Source: Phytophthora sp. 'mugwort' (Eukaryota > Oomycota > Peronosporomycetes > Peronosporales > Peronosporaceae). From it: a DNA stretch of 64,000 nucleotides. The notes under the pieces were generated by a model. That model was not told the origin of the DNA. It saw only the letters and a list, made by a program, of their open reading frames with translations, and searched no databases. Shown in pieces: positions 35,061-47,031 of the stretch. Each line of letters opens with the position of its first letter. The stretch's first letter is position 1. Location: the NCBI GenBank assembly GCA_033558025.1, contig JAUCEF010000018.1, forward strand, positions 3,410,001-3,474,000, in the 5' to 3' direction. The position numbers and the translations under genes are program-made.

Positions 35061-37069
35061 TTAGTTGGACGTCAAACCCTACATGTTAAGCTACTAATCT
35101 ACTGTATGCAAACGACTATCGGTATGGGTGGATGGAAATCAGCACAAAACCCAGTATGGATAGATAGGCTTGTAACGTGTCCCGATACCGCGACTACCAG
35201 AACGACGACATGCCACCCAACCGAACGACCGCGTCGTCTTATAATACCACCAGACGCGGCAGAAGCTGACGTCAAGCAGGCCGTCCGACCACAATATTCT
35301 TAGATGCAGTACAAATCACAATTGAAGCGACGGCAAACACCTCATCTAGCCAGGCTCCGAACCTTACTTTATTTTCTTCTCTTTTGTCTTCTTCTCTTGT
35401 TTTGTCCCGCACCTCCGCTTCTACCTCCATTTTGTTTTGGCATAATCGCTTTCTTTTCGCCTCTCAATACCTTTGGAAAGACGACAGCGAGTTTTTGCTG
35501 CTGAAGCGACAACCCACCGCACTTTTTTGTTGGTTCAATTCCTTTGGTGACCGTGGGTGAGTATCAGCTTAATGCCACTGGGCTTATTCAGCTCAGGCAA
35601 TAAACCATTTTGGTTGTCAAGGGATAATGGGTCAGCTATTGGGCTATTTTGTTTTTCGTAAAGCACGTCCACAGAGCATCATTGGCATTGAGGGGTCGCA
35701 AAAACCGCAACTCGCAACCGAATCCTACAAATCATTTGTCAAACTACCCGCAATTGGCCAAGCCTCTACACGATTCGAATAGTTATCATAAGCGACTTGT
35801 CACTTCGATCGAGATACACGAAGCCATTCCGATGGAGTAGATATTAAACATGCGGTCGGCGGTTCCAATTACTGCAGCAAAAAGGTTTCCTTGGTACAGG
35901 TCCCAAATTGCCTAAAGTAAGAGGTAAGCCAAAAGCCCTCAAGTTACTGTCCCCAGCGCTCGGCCCAGATCTCCGATCCAGGCCCCGTGGCCGTTCGCAT
36001 GCCACCCCACCGCGGACACAGAAGCAGCTGAGGATGTTTCCATCCACAGAGCCAGTCCCATAGATGTATGTACATGTACACAACTACTGTCCGAGGGCAG
36101 GGCAGGCAGCCCGGCCAAGCCGTCTTTTCGCGCTGCATGGATCTGCCCCGCTACCCTGGAACTAATGAGACTTCCCATGCCACCGGCAGGAGACATGGTA
36201 TCTTCAGAGTTACGGCTCCGAACAGCAAAAAGGTGCGGTGGGGGGGGGGGTAGTTCTTGGTACGGCGCCGGGGCCAGCTGCAGTCTTTTATCGTCCTATG
36301 ACCTGGAATGGTGCCCCCAGGGTAGAAAGACCCACCTCGATAAAAAGCTCTTTTTGCCAGAAAGGAGCGAAAATGCGCCCCTACGGTTACGTTTGCTTCG
36401 AGGGGGTCGGACTGGCTGTTTGGAGCACACTGGGCAGGGAATAGGCTCCTCTGGGGGCTTGCTAGGCCGCTGCAGTGTGGCCGTCAGAGGCTACCAATCC
36501 CTCCGTGCAGTGGTAGCTATCTCATCGAATGCACGGCTCCGGTTCTCCCTCTCTAACACGCGCGGGTAGAGCCTCGAACTGCCCTGAAGGTACCAGTTCT
36601 CCCAACAGGAGGAAACCCGACACCGTATAAAGTAGTTTATTACGCACATATGCACCTACACTTATTCTGCGGCGGTCCTGTGCGGGGGTCCCTAGCTCCT
36701 TGTGTAGACGCCGCGTCGTCCGCGCGCTTACTCGCTCCGCCGCCGCCGCTCAATTGTCGATTGACAGGTGTGACTGTGAGATCCGTCTAAGTTCGATTGT
36801 TCCCGCTTTAGGTTCGATTTAAACCGTCACGATCGGCTCTTTTTGCAATTTCGGCATTGTTTTTGCAGTCCGCACGGTAGTGCAGTCGGTGTGATAGGTG
36901 AGTGAAGTGTTGCTATCGCCGAGGGAAAGGATGCCAAACGAGAGGTGAGACGACAGGGGAAGGAGTGACAGGACGGACAGACAGGTTGCTTTTAGTAAGG
37001 AGGGAATATGATTGGGTAAAAATGAAGTGACGCTTTTAACATAACGACGCTTGTAACAGGGGGATACGG
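35061..37069. other. Two-kilobase stretch without a supported gene
   Basis: Short ORFs on both strands lack recognisable domains. There is a C10-11/G10 run near 36240. The GC-rich part at 36560-36800 looks like retroelement terminal sequence, but I could not pair it with a second copy in the window. Confidence 0.5.
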
Positions 37070-37071
37070 TA

Positions 37072-37705
37072 CTGTAAAACCTGAGATTGTGCTCCATCTC
37101 TCTAATAGATAGGAAATAAATAGAGCCCCCCAAATTATGGCGTCTGAGTGGGGACTTGTGATAGTGCGCCGCTCTTTTTAGTACCTCACCCTTGAATATA
37201 AATTGTAAGAATTCTCAGAATTGTCAGATCGGAGAAATTAATTGCATTGGCGTGTTGCTAGCTTAACCTCGAATGGTGGCACCGATCGAACCCAGGGATT
37301 TTTTCACATTTCATTGTCAATTTCAGGTCGTGCCAATGCAGCCCAAGTTCTCGGTGGAAGAGAAGCTGTCTGTAGTCCAAGAAGTGGAGGCGTCGAGCGT
37401 CCGGTTGCCAAGAAGCAAAGCTCAACAGGATGATATCGAGTAGCAGCAGTTGATCAAGGAGTACAACATTCAGTACTCGAACATTTACAACATGGATGAT
37501 ACCATACTGCTGTGTTCCTTGACTACAATCGCAGCACGACCATCGAATTCCGTGGGGCCAAGGACTTCAACATGACGTCGTTCGGCTTCGAAAAAAACCG
37601 TATTCACGCTGTATTTGTGGCTTCTCGTAAAATGAAGCCCTCTATGCTGACGAAGGGGTCACTATTCATTGACCCACCTGTAATAGTTACCCACCTGACG
37701 AAACC
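37072..37705 (+). mobile_element. Internally deleted pogo-like DNA transposon, copy A
   Basis: The left end CTGTAAAACCTG follows a TA (37070-37071), as in copy B at 47032. Inside are coding relics of a pogo/Tigger transposase. KFSVEEKLSVVQEVEA is the start of the helix-turn-helix (near 37340-37390). FLDYNRSTTIEFRGAKDFNM followed by SFGFEKNR is the DDE block (37515-37600). The stretch between them is deleted. The right end is lost where Copia leader sequence begins. Confidence 0.7.
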
Positions 37706-38095
37706 GAGGTGATGCTTGCCGTCAAGCGAATCACTCACTCGGGCCTTCCACACATCGAAGTTTCTCGCACCGGACAGTTTGGGGAAGTCGTCACTTGAGC
37801 TTGGCTGGGACTCATGATCTGTCACGATAGCATTTGTGCGCATAGAAGAACGGGGAGTCAGGAGAAGAAGGAAAAAAGAAAAAATGAGATTTAATGTTCA
37901 TGGAGCAGCAAGCGCTCCTTGCTGCTCACTGGAAACTAGTATACGGATACCTAAAGCGCTGATAAATATCGTGCCTGCCAACCAATTTGTCATTGAGCAT
38001 CAGATTGTAAAGTCTCAAGCAGCCGTGCCGCTTCACTATTAGATATAGCAGGCTCACGGTACTATCGGTAAGAGCTATGACGATCCCTTACCTTT
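37706..38095 (-). pseudogene. Copia gag start plus leader, solo fragment
   Basis: On minus, an N-terminal gag piece (KLSGARNFDVWKARVSDSL, DGKHHLGFV) starts at 37843. Its upstream leader (37836-38095) is nearly identical to 44252-44480. Nothing downstream of the first ~45 gag residues remains, and the reading frame runs into the pogo relic. Confidence 0.7.
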
Positions 38096-38261
38096 ACAGC
38101 CTCCCTGGACCGTCATCAGGGATTATTGCATGTGTCCGTTCGTTTTAATCGTGATGATGTGCAACTGGATTGTCGGTACCGTATCTTACCAAAATTAAGA
38201 TAGCGATCTGTTCGTCGTCGTCGGCTCTAGCGGAGCCGTGGGAATAAAAGTCTCGTTGAGG

Positions 38262-38275
38262 GCTCATTCGCAAAT
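38262..38275 (+). promoter_or_regulatory. Oomycete initiator-like sequence before the chromodomain pseudogene
   Basis: GCTCATTCGCAAAT resembles the oomycete core promoter consensus (GCTCATTYYNCAWTTT) with one base missing. It lies about 160 bp before the first ATG of the relic gene. Confidence 0.35.
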
Positions 38276-38432
38276 GGAACAGATCGGACGCAAGTGAGTA
38301 CCAGTGTATTTCCTAATATTGGTTTGCTTTGCCATCCTTTCGGTGTTGTCGTGTGTGTGGTCTTCTTGCTGTCTTCTACGTGCGTTTGTGTTTCGACTGG
38401 GGTTCTGTTATCAAATGCCAGCCCCGGCGGTC

Positions 38433-39222
38433 ATGGCTCGTGCACAGGAGAAGACGAGAATGTCAACCGGAAGCTCGCGCCCAAGAAAGCAGCTTGCCTC
38501 TGTTGAGGGCGTACGCATCCATCGCCTCATTAACCACAAGTGCAAAGTGACTTTCATTAAGAATCGCATGATTAATGAGAAGGATGGCACCCCCTATCTC
38601 TACAAGGTTGTCTGGAAGACTAAGAAGTTCTTCAAGCATCCACAGACATGAGATCCTGGTACTATGCTTCAGGAGGACGGTTTTGGGAACGCCTTGAAGA
38701 TCGTTGATCAGTGGGTAGACGGCAGGTTTTTTTCAAGTTTCTGCCTACTACCAATCCGGCTGTTGCTGGCTCCAATTCGACAGGAACATGCATGCTCAGG
38801 ACATTGCAACAGGCTTGTGCGCTGGTGGGCGACGCTTCTCTGATTCGTGACGAACAAGGACTGACTGACTGAGTTCCAAGAGGAGGCTGAGAGGCCAGTG
38901 TCGACATTCCTCGTGGAGTATCGTGGAAAACCTTCCGAGCTCTTTATGATGCAGCTACGCCGCGCTGGGTCTCGCCTATCGGCTGATGTGCTCGACATGA
39001 ATTTGCATCACATTGGGAACCGTGGGGTTGATGTCATTCTTCGACTGAAGTTGGTTGATGGCATCTACTTTGTGGCTACTTGCAACACAACAGCCGTTGG
39101 TCATATGTTTGCTCTTTAGGTGGATGGCAAAAGGTGTGCCGTGTTTGACAAGAACGTTAAGCGTACTTTGAAAACCATGCGCGCGAACATTACGCGCTCG
39201 CTATGGATCGAGCGCGTAATGT
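38433..39222 (+). pseudogene. Chromodomain plus cysteine-protease-like relic
   Basis: The first frame (to 38651) ends in a chromodomain-like segment (YLYKVVWKTKKFFKHPQT, then a TGA where TGG would give the family's TWDP). After the stop the frame continues LQEDGFGNALKIVDQWVDGR. After frame changes come a Cys block (NSTGTCMLRTLQQACALVGD, near 38780) and VSTFLVEYRGKPSELFMMQL (38898 on). Then GVDVILRLKLVDGIYFVAT leads into GHMFAL-stop-VDGKRCAVFD (39100-39150). The ordered Cys, His and Asp suggest a papain-fold peptidase (inference). Similar chromo-protease ORFs are probably retroelement-borne. At least two stops and frameshifts break it. Confidence 0.5.
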
Positions 39223-39228
39223 TCGCGC
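39181..39228. repeat. Perfect 20-bp inverted repeat with 8-nt loop
   Basis: Arms are 39181-39200 (GCGCGAACATTACGCGCTCG) and 39209-39228. It lies at the very end of the chromo-protease relic, 8 bp before the putative LTR at 39236. Confidence 0.95.
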
Positions 39229-39235
39229 ACAAGGT

Positions 39236-39420
39236 TGTTATTGAAGATAAATTATCCAATACAATTCTATCTTTTGCTTTTTATTTTATACAAGTTCACT
39301 TCTATTATATTATGTATTTGGTGGCTGCGTACCAGGGAAACCTCTGCGAGGATAAAACCTTTTGAGATATCATGAGTAAACCTTAGGGAAAACCTCACGT
39401 TATGTGCAACTCTACTAACA
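39236..39420 (-). repeat. Putative 185-bp LTR of the minus-strand Copia relic
   Basis: Read on minus, the segment starts TGTTAGTAGAG and ends TTCAATAACA, so it has TG...CA ends inside a TGTTA/TAACA inverted repeat. It is placed just after the RNase H end of the Copia relic, where a 3' LTR belongs. No second copy is visible at the other end, so this is unproven. Confidence 0.45.
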
Positions 39421-39588
39421 ATGAAGTGAAACGTATACTATTGACCTTTTATTTGCTCTTTAAATTGAAAATACTTAGATACTAACTTCTTTGAGTGCGT
39501 GCATTCCCCGCTTGCGTCGTAGTTCTCTGAACTGGTGCTTGACTAAGGCTTTAGTAAAGATATCTGCTACCATTGTCTTCGTATTACC

Positions 39589-42500
39589 TTACGCGACGGA
39601 GAATTCGTGTCGCTCAATTTTCTCTTGTACGAAGTGGTATATAACGTCAATATGTTTTGAACGCCCATGCAGCTCAGGATTGTTCGAGATTTTAATACAA
39701 CTCTGGTTGTCTTCTTTAATCGTAGTTGCTTTTGTAGTTGCAAACCCGAGTTCTTGAAGTGCTAGCTTCAGAAAAATAGCTTCCTGCATGCAATGGCATA
39801 GTGCAATGTACTCCGCTTCTGTGGTCGAGGGCAATACCGTGTGGTGCATTCTCGAAAGTCATGGGATTGTACAGTAATGTGCCTCAATAGCGAACACCTG
39901 ATATATATATATACATTATAAAACAGGTACATAAAAAATCCCAATCATTTTGCAATCACAGTATATGTTTGAATCAATTCGTGAAAAATAGTAGGATTTG
40001 ACGCGTTCGCTACTGAGGCACATTACTGTACTTCGATTGATCATTGTTATGTATCCACCAACCGACCGTCTGGTGTATGGACAGTTAGAATAGTCCGAGT
40101 CTGTGTATGCTGTGAGATGGTCGGCTAAATTGCTCTGATCAATTGAGTGTGAGCCGCCGATTAGTAGCCCATGGTCTGTTTTACCAGAGAGATACTTGCA
40201 ACCTCTGACTTCTGCTTTCCATTGTTCTTTACCTGGGTTGGCTAGGATTTGGCTTACTTCTCGCATATAGAAGGCTAGATCTGGACGAGTGTCAACCATG
40301 AGGTACATGACACTGCCCACGACTTCACGCTACGGAATTTCTTTCATAGCCTCCCTCTCTTCTTGCGTCTGGGTTGCATACCAGTAATGAGCTCAATGCT
40401 GCGGTCTGATGGGATTGCAGTCGGATATGTGACCAAATGTTTGAACCGGTCCAGTATAGTAGCGGCGTACTTACGTTGGTGGATGAAGATCGTTCGGGCT
40501 TCACGGTTTCGTCCGATTGACCAGCCGAGAATGTACTTCACTTCCCCTAAATCTGTCATTGATAATCTTTCTGCAGGACAGATTTGATCTTACCTACGAG
40601 GCTGACCGTGGATGCAATGATAAGCAAATCATCCGCGGAGACAGCAATGTAGCACACATGACCATCAAGGTAGCCATGAACACGCATCGATCCTTAATCA
40701 GTTTGTGAAAACCGAGGTTCTCAAAGACTGTAGATAACGTTTGGTACCAGATGCGAGGTGCTTGCTTAAGACCGTAGAAACGTTTTAGCAGCTTGCACAC
40801 TAGGTGTTCTTGACCAGGAGCAGCAACCCTTCTGGTTGTGACATATATATTTCTTCCGTTAAGTGACTGTTCGAAAAGCTGTCTTGATATCCATTTGATG
40901 CATTTCAAGATCAAGAACGGCAGATATGGTCAGGAGGAGGCAAAGAACCTCCATTCGAATGAAGGAGAGAAGACCTCGGTGTAGTCAATGACATACTGCT
41001 GTAAGAACCTTTTTACTACCAGACGTGCTTTGAAGCGGTCAATCTCTCCAGTACCGGTGTACTTCACGACGAATACACAGCGGTTCTGGAGAATGCGGCG
41101 GCCTTTTGGCGGAGGGACTAGGACCCAAGCTTTGTTAGTCATGAGAGGCGTGTTTCAGATACTATTGCGGTCCTCCATTGTCTGGCGTATGGAGAGCCTA
41201 TAGCCAGTTGGTACGTCTTTGGTTCAAGGATATATCGTATTGCAAGTAGGCTAAGTATCAACGAGGTGCGTTCATTTCCTCATGAATGTCTGCTTTTGAG
41301 TTAATCTCCGTCAATTTGACTTCTTCATCGTAGCAAGGACGCTTTTATGTGGTTTTTTTGAGGCGTTGAAGTCGCCTCCGTTACAAATGATTAAGTGTTG
41401 ATGCTAATGACAAATGACGCATTCGGGGACGGAGGGTGGGATTGATTTGAAAGTGGGTCGTTAAGCGTGTAATTTGGTCCGACCTGCGGTAAGTGGCTCG
41501 TCGCAGATTCATTATGTTTGTCAGTTGCAGACTGGGCTGCCTCGCTCTGAGATGCGAGATGCATCGGTAATGGTAGCGAATCGGGTGTGACGCCGATGTT
41601 TTTAAGCGCGGGGTACTCAGTTTCCCGGACTACAAAGTCCGGATGTAGGCAATATTGTGTGACGTGACGTCCATTAGCCGATATCCTTTCTTGTGTTCAG
41701 GGATGCATAAGTAGATACGAAGCTGGGCTCGTGCGTCTAACTTGTCCCTATAGATGTCACTGATGTATACATATGAACACAGCCAAACACCTTGAGGTAC
41801 TGCACACTGGGGGTGCGGTTGTACCCCAGTTCATACGGTGTGCGGTTGAACGCTAGGAGTCATGATAATTAAGGCGGTGACATAAGTAACACCTTCTGCC
41901 CAAATTTGTTTTGGTAACTGGGCGTCGAGTAGCAGAGAGCGCGTACTCGTTCCATGATAGTGCGCATGCGACGTTCGGCAACACCGTTCTGTTGTGGTGT
42001 GTATGCATTCGTTAACTGTGCGTGTTCCATACTTCTTGAAAATTACACAACGGAGCTTTTCATACTCCTTGGCATTGCCTGCCTGTAGAACCTCAACGTC
42101 CAGCGCAGTTGAGACTCCAGGATACGCATTAGAATGTATCAGCCCTAAATATATTCAGTGCTTTCATCAGAAAATTTTCGTAGCAAGAGTAGAGCTGAGT
42201 ACGCGTTTTGATTGAATATGCAAACATGTAGCGGCTGAAGTCATCAATAATACGATAAAGTAGCGGCAGCCACTGAGACTAGGAACGGGAAGTAAACCAC
42301 AAATGTCTGGAGACCTTCTGCAAAGGTGCAGGGGCGCGTTACACGTCTATTAATACGAAATGCAGCGCGGTGTGATTTCGCATAAGTACATACAGAGCAA
42401 AAGAAATCGTCTGTGGGAACTGCGGTTTGTGCGTCGAGTCCCTGGAGCGCTTGGTCGTTAGTCAGCGCTTGCAACACACGAATGTCAGGGTGGCCTAGTC

Positions 42501-44313
42501 GTTTGTGCAAGGGTATTACAGCAGTGGGCTTACCTGATGTGGCCACGTGGGCTTCTTGCGCTTGGCCTGGAGAGGGCGGAAAACTGGTATAGTTTTACGT
42601 TGGCGGACTTCTGTGTCTTGCTGTTGAAGCGCCGTCGGTTTGCACCGTGCACATAGTGCACTTGGACGTGAAACGGTAGTCATTCTCCACGACAGCGGGG
42701 ACCGAGAGTAAGTTGTACCGGAGTTGCGGTGCATACAGCACATCTTGGAGTGTCAAGGTGAGCTGCACGCCTTTGGAGTCGGTAACTTGAAGCTCGACTT
42801 CAGCAGTACCATCGATTTGGGATCTCCGATTTTCCACCGACTGTGATGGAGCAGGTTGCAGGCGTCTTCGAGGCGAGCATTCGTCGTGCTGCGTAATGTG
42901 GTTCGTACAGCCTGAGTTGACCGTCCAGTTCGAGGCAATGTTGTAGCTTGAGCGGTGAGGCTAATAGCCGATGGCGTGGACTTGACCACTGTAGCAATGC
43001 GATGAGAGCGTCGCCACGGCGTGGTTGATCATAGCCATCTTCACCACGGCGTAACTGGTTGCTGGTGTTGTTGTAGCGGCGATTTCCACCTCGATCACGG
43101 TAGCCACGACCCATTGCCATGAGCACGGTTGTTACCCCGGCTATCAGGTCTCCACGAACCTCGTCCACGAGCAGAACTGCTTTGAGTATGGCCGTATGGG
43201 TGGGCCGGTAGGGGGCACCACCACCACAGAACTCGAAGTTCGCTGGCAAGACTGTGCCTTCCTTGACAGTACCTTCGCGTAAGCCCTTCTACAGACCTCG
43301 ACACTGGCAAAAGCGGTGACACGGCTTCTGGCAGTAGCTGTAGACGTCGTGATCAGGTGCTGCTTGAGCAGCCAGTGCGGTTTCCTGTGCTGGGGCAACG
43401 AGAGCACGCTCAGTCTTGGTTTGTTGGCTCTCAGGTGTTCCCTTGGCAAGGCTCTAGCGCTCTTGGGCTTGAATCTCGCGAACATTGGCTTCAATGCTCA
43501 TCTTGAGTTCTTCGTAGGGGATGAACTCCCGTATGCCTTTCCAAATGCGCAGATCGTCCTTCCAAAACGTTGGAACATATACAATTACTTCTGTCCATCA
43601 GGGAAAACTGATTATGTCGCTTGAGACACGGCTATTATCGCGTTTTCCAGCTCGAGGAAGAAGCCCGTCAGATCGCTCCCTTCCTCGTACTTGATCTCCA
43701 TGAAGAAATGCTGGATGAAGTAGGGGTCTCCGGGGAAGGAGGCGCCCCCATACTTCTTTCAGATGACTTGAAAGATGCCATAAGGCGAGACGAGATGCTT
43801 GACTAGACGGATGTAAGTGTCATCCATCGTCTTCATCAGGAACGCTTTGGTCTGTGCCTCCATGCGACGCAGCTTCCTCGCTGATGGCGGAGCTGGCTTC
43901 ACCAGCTCGACGCGCTTACGTTCGCGTTCGGCCTTGGACTGGGCGAAGGACCGGACTGGAGAAGGGTCCTGTTGCTTGGACGTTGAAGTCGACTTGGCCG
44001 GCTCATCGTCATCGTTGTCATGCTTGAGTTCGTCGGAACCTGAATCATAGTCGACTGCGTCAGACGATACATTGTCGGCTGCGGCTGCCTTTGGGCAATC
44101 GTCGATGTCGAACAGGTCGTTTCCGACGTCGGACATCGTCATCTTCGTCGTCGCTATCCCATTGTAGTCCTTCTTGGTGGCGAAACCGAGGAGATGCTTG
44201 CCATCAAGCGAATCACTCACTCGGGCCTTCCTGTCGCGATAGCACTTGTGCTCATAGAAGAACGGGGAGTCAGGAGAAGAAGGAAAAAATAAAAAATGAG
44301 ATTTAATGTTCAT
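39589..44313 (-). pseudogene. Decayed Copia gag-pol, minus strand
   Basis: Reading on minus from 44313: gag start (KARVSDSLDGKHLLGF) and an acidic Ser-rich gag; protease-region piece VLYAPQLRYNLLSVP (near 42730); GAG-pre-integrase LHKRLGHPDIRVL with CSVCTYAKSHR (42500-42370). Integrase follows with QQNGVAERRMRTIMERVRA (near 41980-41940). RT has FVVKYTGTGEIDRFKARLVV (near 41050) and KRFYGLKQAPRIWYQ (near 40770). A connection-domain piece LGEVKYILGWSIGRN sits near 40550. RNase H has STTEAEYIALCHCMQEAIFL with SKHIDVIYHF (39825-39630). Every domain is in a different frame, so this is an old copy. Confidence 0.85.
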
Positions 44314-44480
44314 GGAGCAGCAAGCGCTCCCTGCTGCTCACTGGAAACCCGTATACGGATACCTAACGCACTGATAAATATTGTGCCTGTCAACCAATTT
44401 GTCATTGAGCATCAGATTGTAGAGTCTCAAGCAGCCGTGCCTCTTCACTATTAGATATAACAGGCTCACGGTACTATTGG
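44180..44480 (-). repeat. Copia leader/gag-start repeat, second copy
   Basis: This is about 90 percent identical by eye to 37706-38095. Shared blocks include GAAGAACGGGGAGTCAGGAG, TGAGATTTAATGTTCATGGA and TCATTGAGCATCAGATTGTA. It marks the 5' end of the minus-strand Copia relic. Confidence 0.8.
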
Positions 44481-45301
44481 TAAGTCTTACTAAGAGCCCT
44501 AACAGGAGTGAATGCCACAACTAACCTACCCTTGCTTAGAATACGGTAGTACCTGTGGAATTAGCCCTCCACCAAGTCCTCGGGAGGAACTATCTCGCCT
44601 ACCAGAACCGCGTAGCAGCAATCAAGTAGGTGTTCCGGCAAGTTGATGCAGGTAAAGCATGGGTGTTATTTCCTGGACTCACTGTGCGGGTCCTCACTGT
44701 TCGACTGCCAGAACGGGGTAAAACAATAGACCAGCGCAGGAGTTGTAATCAAAAGTGCAATTGTTTGCTTGAACGGCTTTCATGGTGCAATAGCCTCTTG
44801 CACTGGATCCAGACTTCACCGTTCAATATCTCGACAACGAGAAACGTATCTTATCCGAAAGAGTCATATTGGGACAGAGAAAAGTGTGAGCTAGCTTATG
44901 AGATTTTGTTTTTCCTTACATTTTCTTACTTGCGGTCTGCTATATTCCGTTCGCGATGACGAGTTTATTAAGAGACGATTTAAGCGTGTCAACAGATCTC
45001 TCAGCGAGTTTTCCGGCAAGGAAATCTTATCGAGAAATTCGGCCCTGAAAAAAAGTTGTGGGTGTGAACAAGGCGATCAATCCCAAATGGCTGATACAAT
45101 TGCAGATAACCGCTCCTAAACAAACTAACCATTTCTCATTTACCCGACAGAAGTCAGCCAGCGTGACCATCCCTATGAGAGCCACGCCCTGCCCAAGCTT
45201 TTTAAAAAGCTCAGAGAATCGTGAACACAATTCATTTGGAGGGCCTACTCCCTTGCAACGTTTTTTAAATCTAGCAAAAACGTTTATTCATAGCTGACCA
45301 T
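44481..45301. other. Intergenic region with no supported gene
   Basis: Short ORFs here have no recognisable domain. The last 150 bp are AT-rich and probably hold the 3' end of the MFS transcript. Confidence 0.5.
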
Positions 45302-46669
45302 TTAAGAGCTAATCTGCTGGTAGCTGTATAACTTGCGTGGCCGCTGCAGCTGCGCAAGCTGCGCGCAGCACGCGAGCGCCACCACCGAGAGCGTGATGGC
45401 CACGATGAACACGGGCGCGAAGCATTGCGCACCGAGACACTTCTCGACGCCGTCTACGTTGCGCGTTGCCGCCGAGTGCTGGTACACATAGGACGCCAGC
45501 GGGCTGAAGAAGAGCGGGTACCCGACGCAGTTAGCTAAGCTCAGGAGACCAAAGTTCTTGCCGAAGTGCTCCAGACCAAACTCCTCGCGAATGATCACGG
45601 GGAAGGTGCCGAACATGACTCCCTCCGAAAACCCGGCCATAGCCACGGGCAGCACGAGCCAGCTCGGTGGCACGGACAGGAAAACTGCCTGAGTGATGGC
45701 GGTGAGGAGCGCTGATAGTGCAGCAAAATACGCGCGCGGATACCTCGTCAAGAGAAGATCCGAGACAGCCCCCGTTGTAAGGCGACCGAGTGTATTCACG
45801 ATGGAGAACAGCGCTACCATGAAGGGAACCTGCTCTAATGGGCCGCCCAGTGACTCCACGATAAAGGACACATTGGACATGACCAGCAGGCCAGCGCCAA
45901 TGACGATCATCACTGGGATAAAGAGCATCCAGAACCGCATATCCGTCAACAGCGCCACGCCCGTGATATCGTCGGGATTTTCGTTGTCTGCAGTGCCGTT
46001 CACGTGTCCCGATGCCATGCTAGTGCTCTCAATGCAAAACTCAATGCTTCCAGACCGCATTTTCTTGTCCTTGACTTCTTCTTCACAACTCGGGCTGACA
46101 AACACGCACCAGCCAAATATGGAGGCAGCTAGAATGTAGTTCCCCACAAAAAGGAAGTAGCCAGGTACATTGCTGCTATGGAAACTCTCATGGAAGACGA
46201 AAGCAAAGAAAGCGCCACCAGAGCTGTACGCCGATGTAAGAGCTGCCATGACCTTGCCGCGGTTGGTGTCTCCGAACAGGGATTCATTGGGCACGATGGA
46301 CGAGAAGACGCAGAATGAGCTGAGCAATCCGATCAGCATCATGGCACTCCCGATGCCCAGCGGACTCACACTCTCCGGCGCGAACTGCAGCGCCGAGAAC
46401 ATGGCGAGGTGGACGACAAGCATGGCACTTCCGCTCAGCAGCACGCTCGTGTACGGTCCCAGCCGGTCGAAGACGACGCCAGGAATGTAGGACATGTACG
46501 TGCCCAGCATGGTCATAGCGGAGACCGTGGAGATCCCCGCCTGCGTGAAGTGCAACAGCGTCTTGAGTTGCGCATTCCACGCCGACAACGCGTACGTCGA
46601 TCCCACCCCCAGCATGAGCAGCATGCCAGCGAGCAGGCTGCACGACCGCCGGAGCAGCAATGGCGACAT
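45302..46669 (-). CDS. Major facilitator superfamily transporter 1
   Basis: A 12-segment membrane transporter of about 455 residues. The first half has segments such as LLAGMLLMLGVGSTYALSAW, TLLHFTQAGISTVSAMTML and GPYTSVLLSGSAMLVVHLAM, and a NRGKVMAALTSAYSSGGAFFA block after SLFGDTNRGK. A cytosolic loop (SCEEEVKDKKM onward) precedes the second half, which starts RFWMLFIPVMIVIGAGLLVM. The pattern fits the nodulin-like/monocarboxylate-like MFS group; the substrate cannot be read from sequence. The start at 46669 (MSPLLLRR) is chosen by comparison with the paralog at 48057-49430; upstream in-frame ATGs at 46753 and 46675 are possible. Confidence 0.88.
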   Translation of the reverse strand: MSPLLLRRSCSLLAGMLLMLGVGSTYALSAWNAQLKTLLHFTQAGISTVSAMTMLGTYMSYIPGVVFDRLGPYTSVLLSGSAMLVVHLAMFSALQFAPESVSPLGIGSAMMLIGLLSSFCVFSSIVPNESLFGDTNRGKVMAALTSAYSSGGAFFAFVFHESFHSSNVPGYFLFVGNYILAASIFGWCVFVSPSCEEEVKDKKMRSGSIEFCIESTSMASGHVNGTADNENPDDITGVALLTDMRFWMLFIPVMIVIGAGLLVMSNVSFIVESLGGPLEQVPFMVALFSIVNTLGRLTTGAVSDLLLTRYPRAYFAALSALLTAITQAVFLSVPPSWLVLPVAMAGFSEGVMFGTFPVIIREEFGLEHFGKNFGLLSLANCVGYPLFFSPLASYVYQHSAATRNVDGVEKCLGAQCFAPVFIVAITLSVVALACCAQLAQLQRPRKLYSYQQISS

Positions 46670-47031
46670 CGCCATCAAGCTTATAGCGCCGCTGATCGAC
46701 AAATGATCAGCGGATAGGATTGGCGGAGAAAACCTCTGCCACAGAAGCGACATGTCTACATTGTCAAACGGCTAAAGCTGCAGCGCAGAATCAGTACTTT
46801 TGCATGCGAACTCATTTATTACTAGATATCCACCAAACGTTGTTGGAAAGGGGCTGTCCATAATGTGCAGAGCGCATCAAGAACTTGCCCCCGCCCATAT
46901 GAAGAGAGCTTCTAGGGTGTCTAGCGGCACGAGTCTCCAAGGGTACCAAAATGCGAATGTGATGAACCCGAAGAGCCATGCTCTCACGATCCATTAACCA
47001 GAGTTGCCAGTGACAGAGCTTTCTCAATCTA

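Noticed and set aside
35844..36569. ORFs of 60-134 codons at 35.8-36.6 kb, one hinting at a GTGSVDGN RNase H-like motif
   Set aside because: The motif is too short and isolated, with no neighbouring RT; the rest is not recognisable.
44630..44959. 109-codon ORF between the Copia relic and MFS transporter 1
   Set aside because: No domain, signal or conserved-looking composition, and no upstream context.
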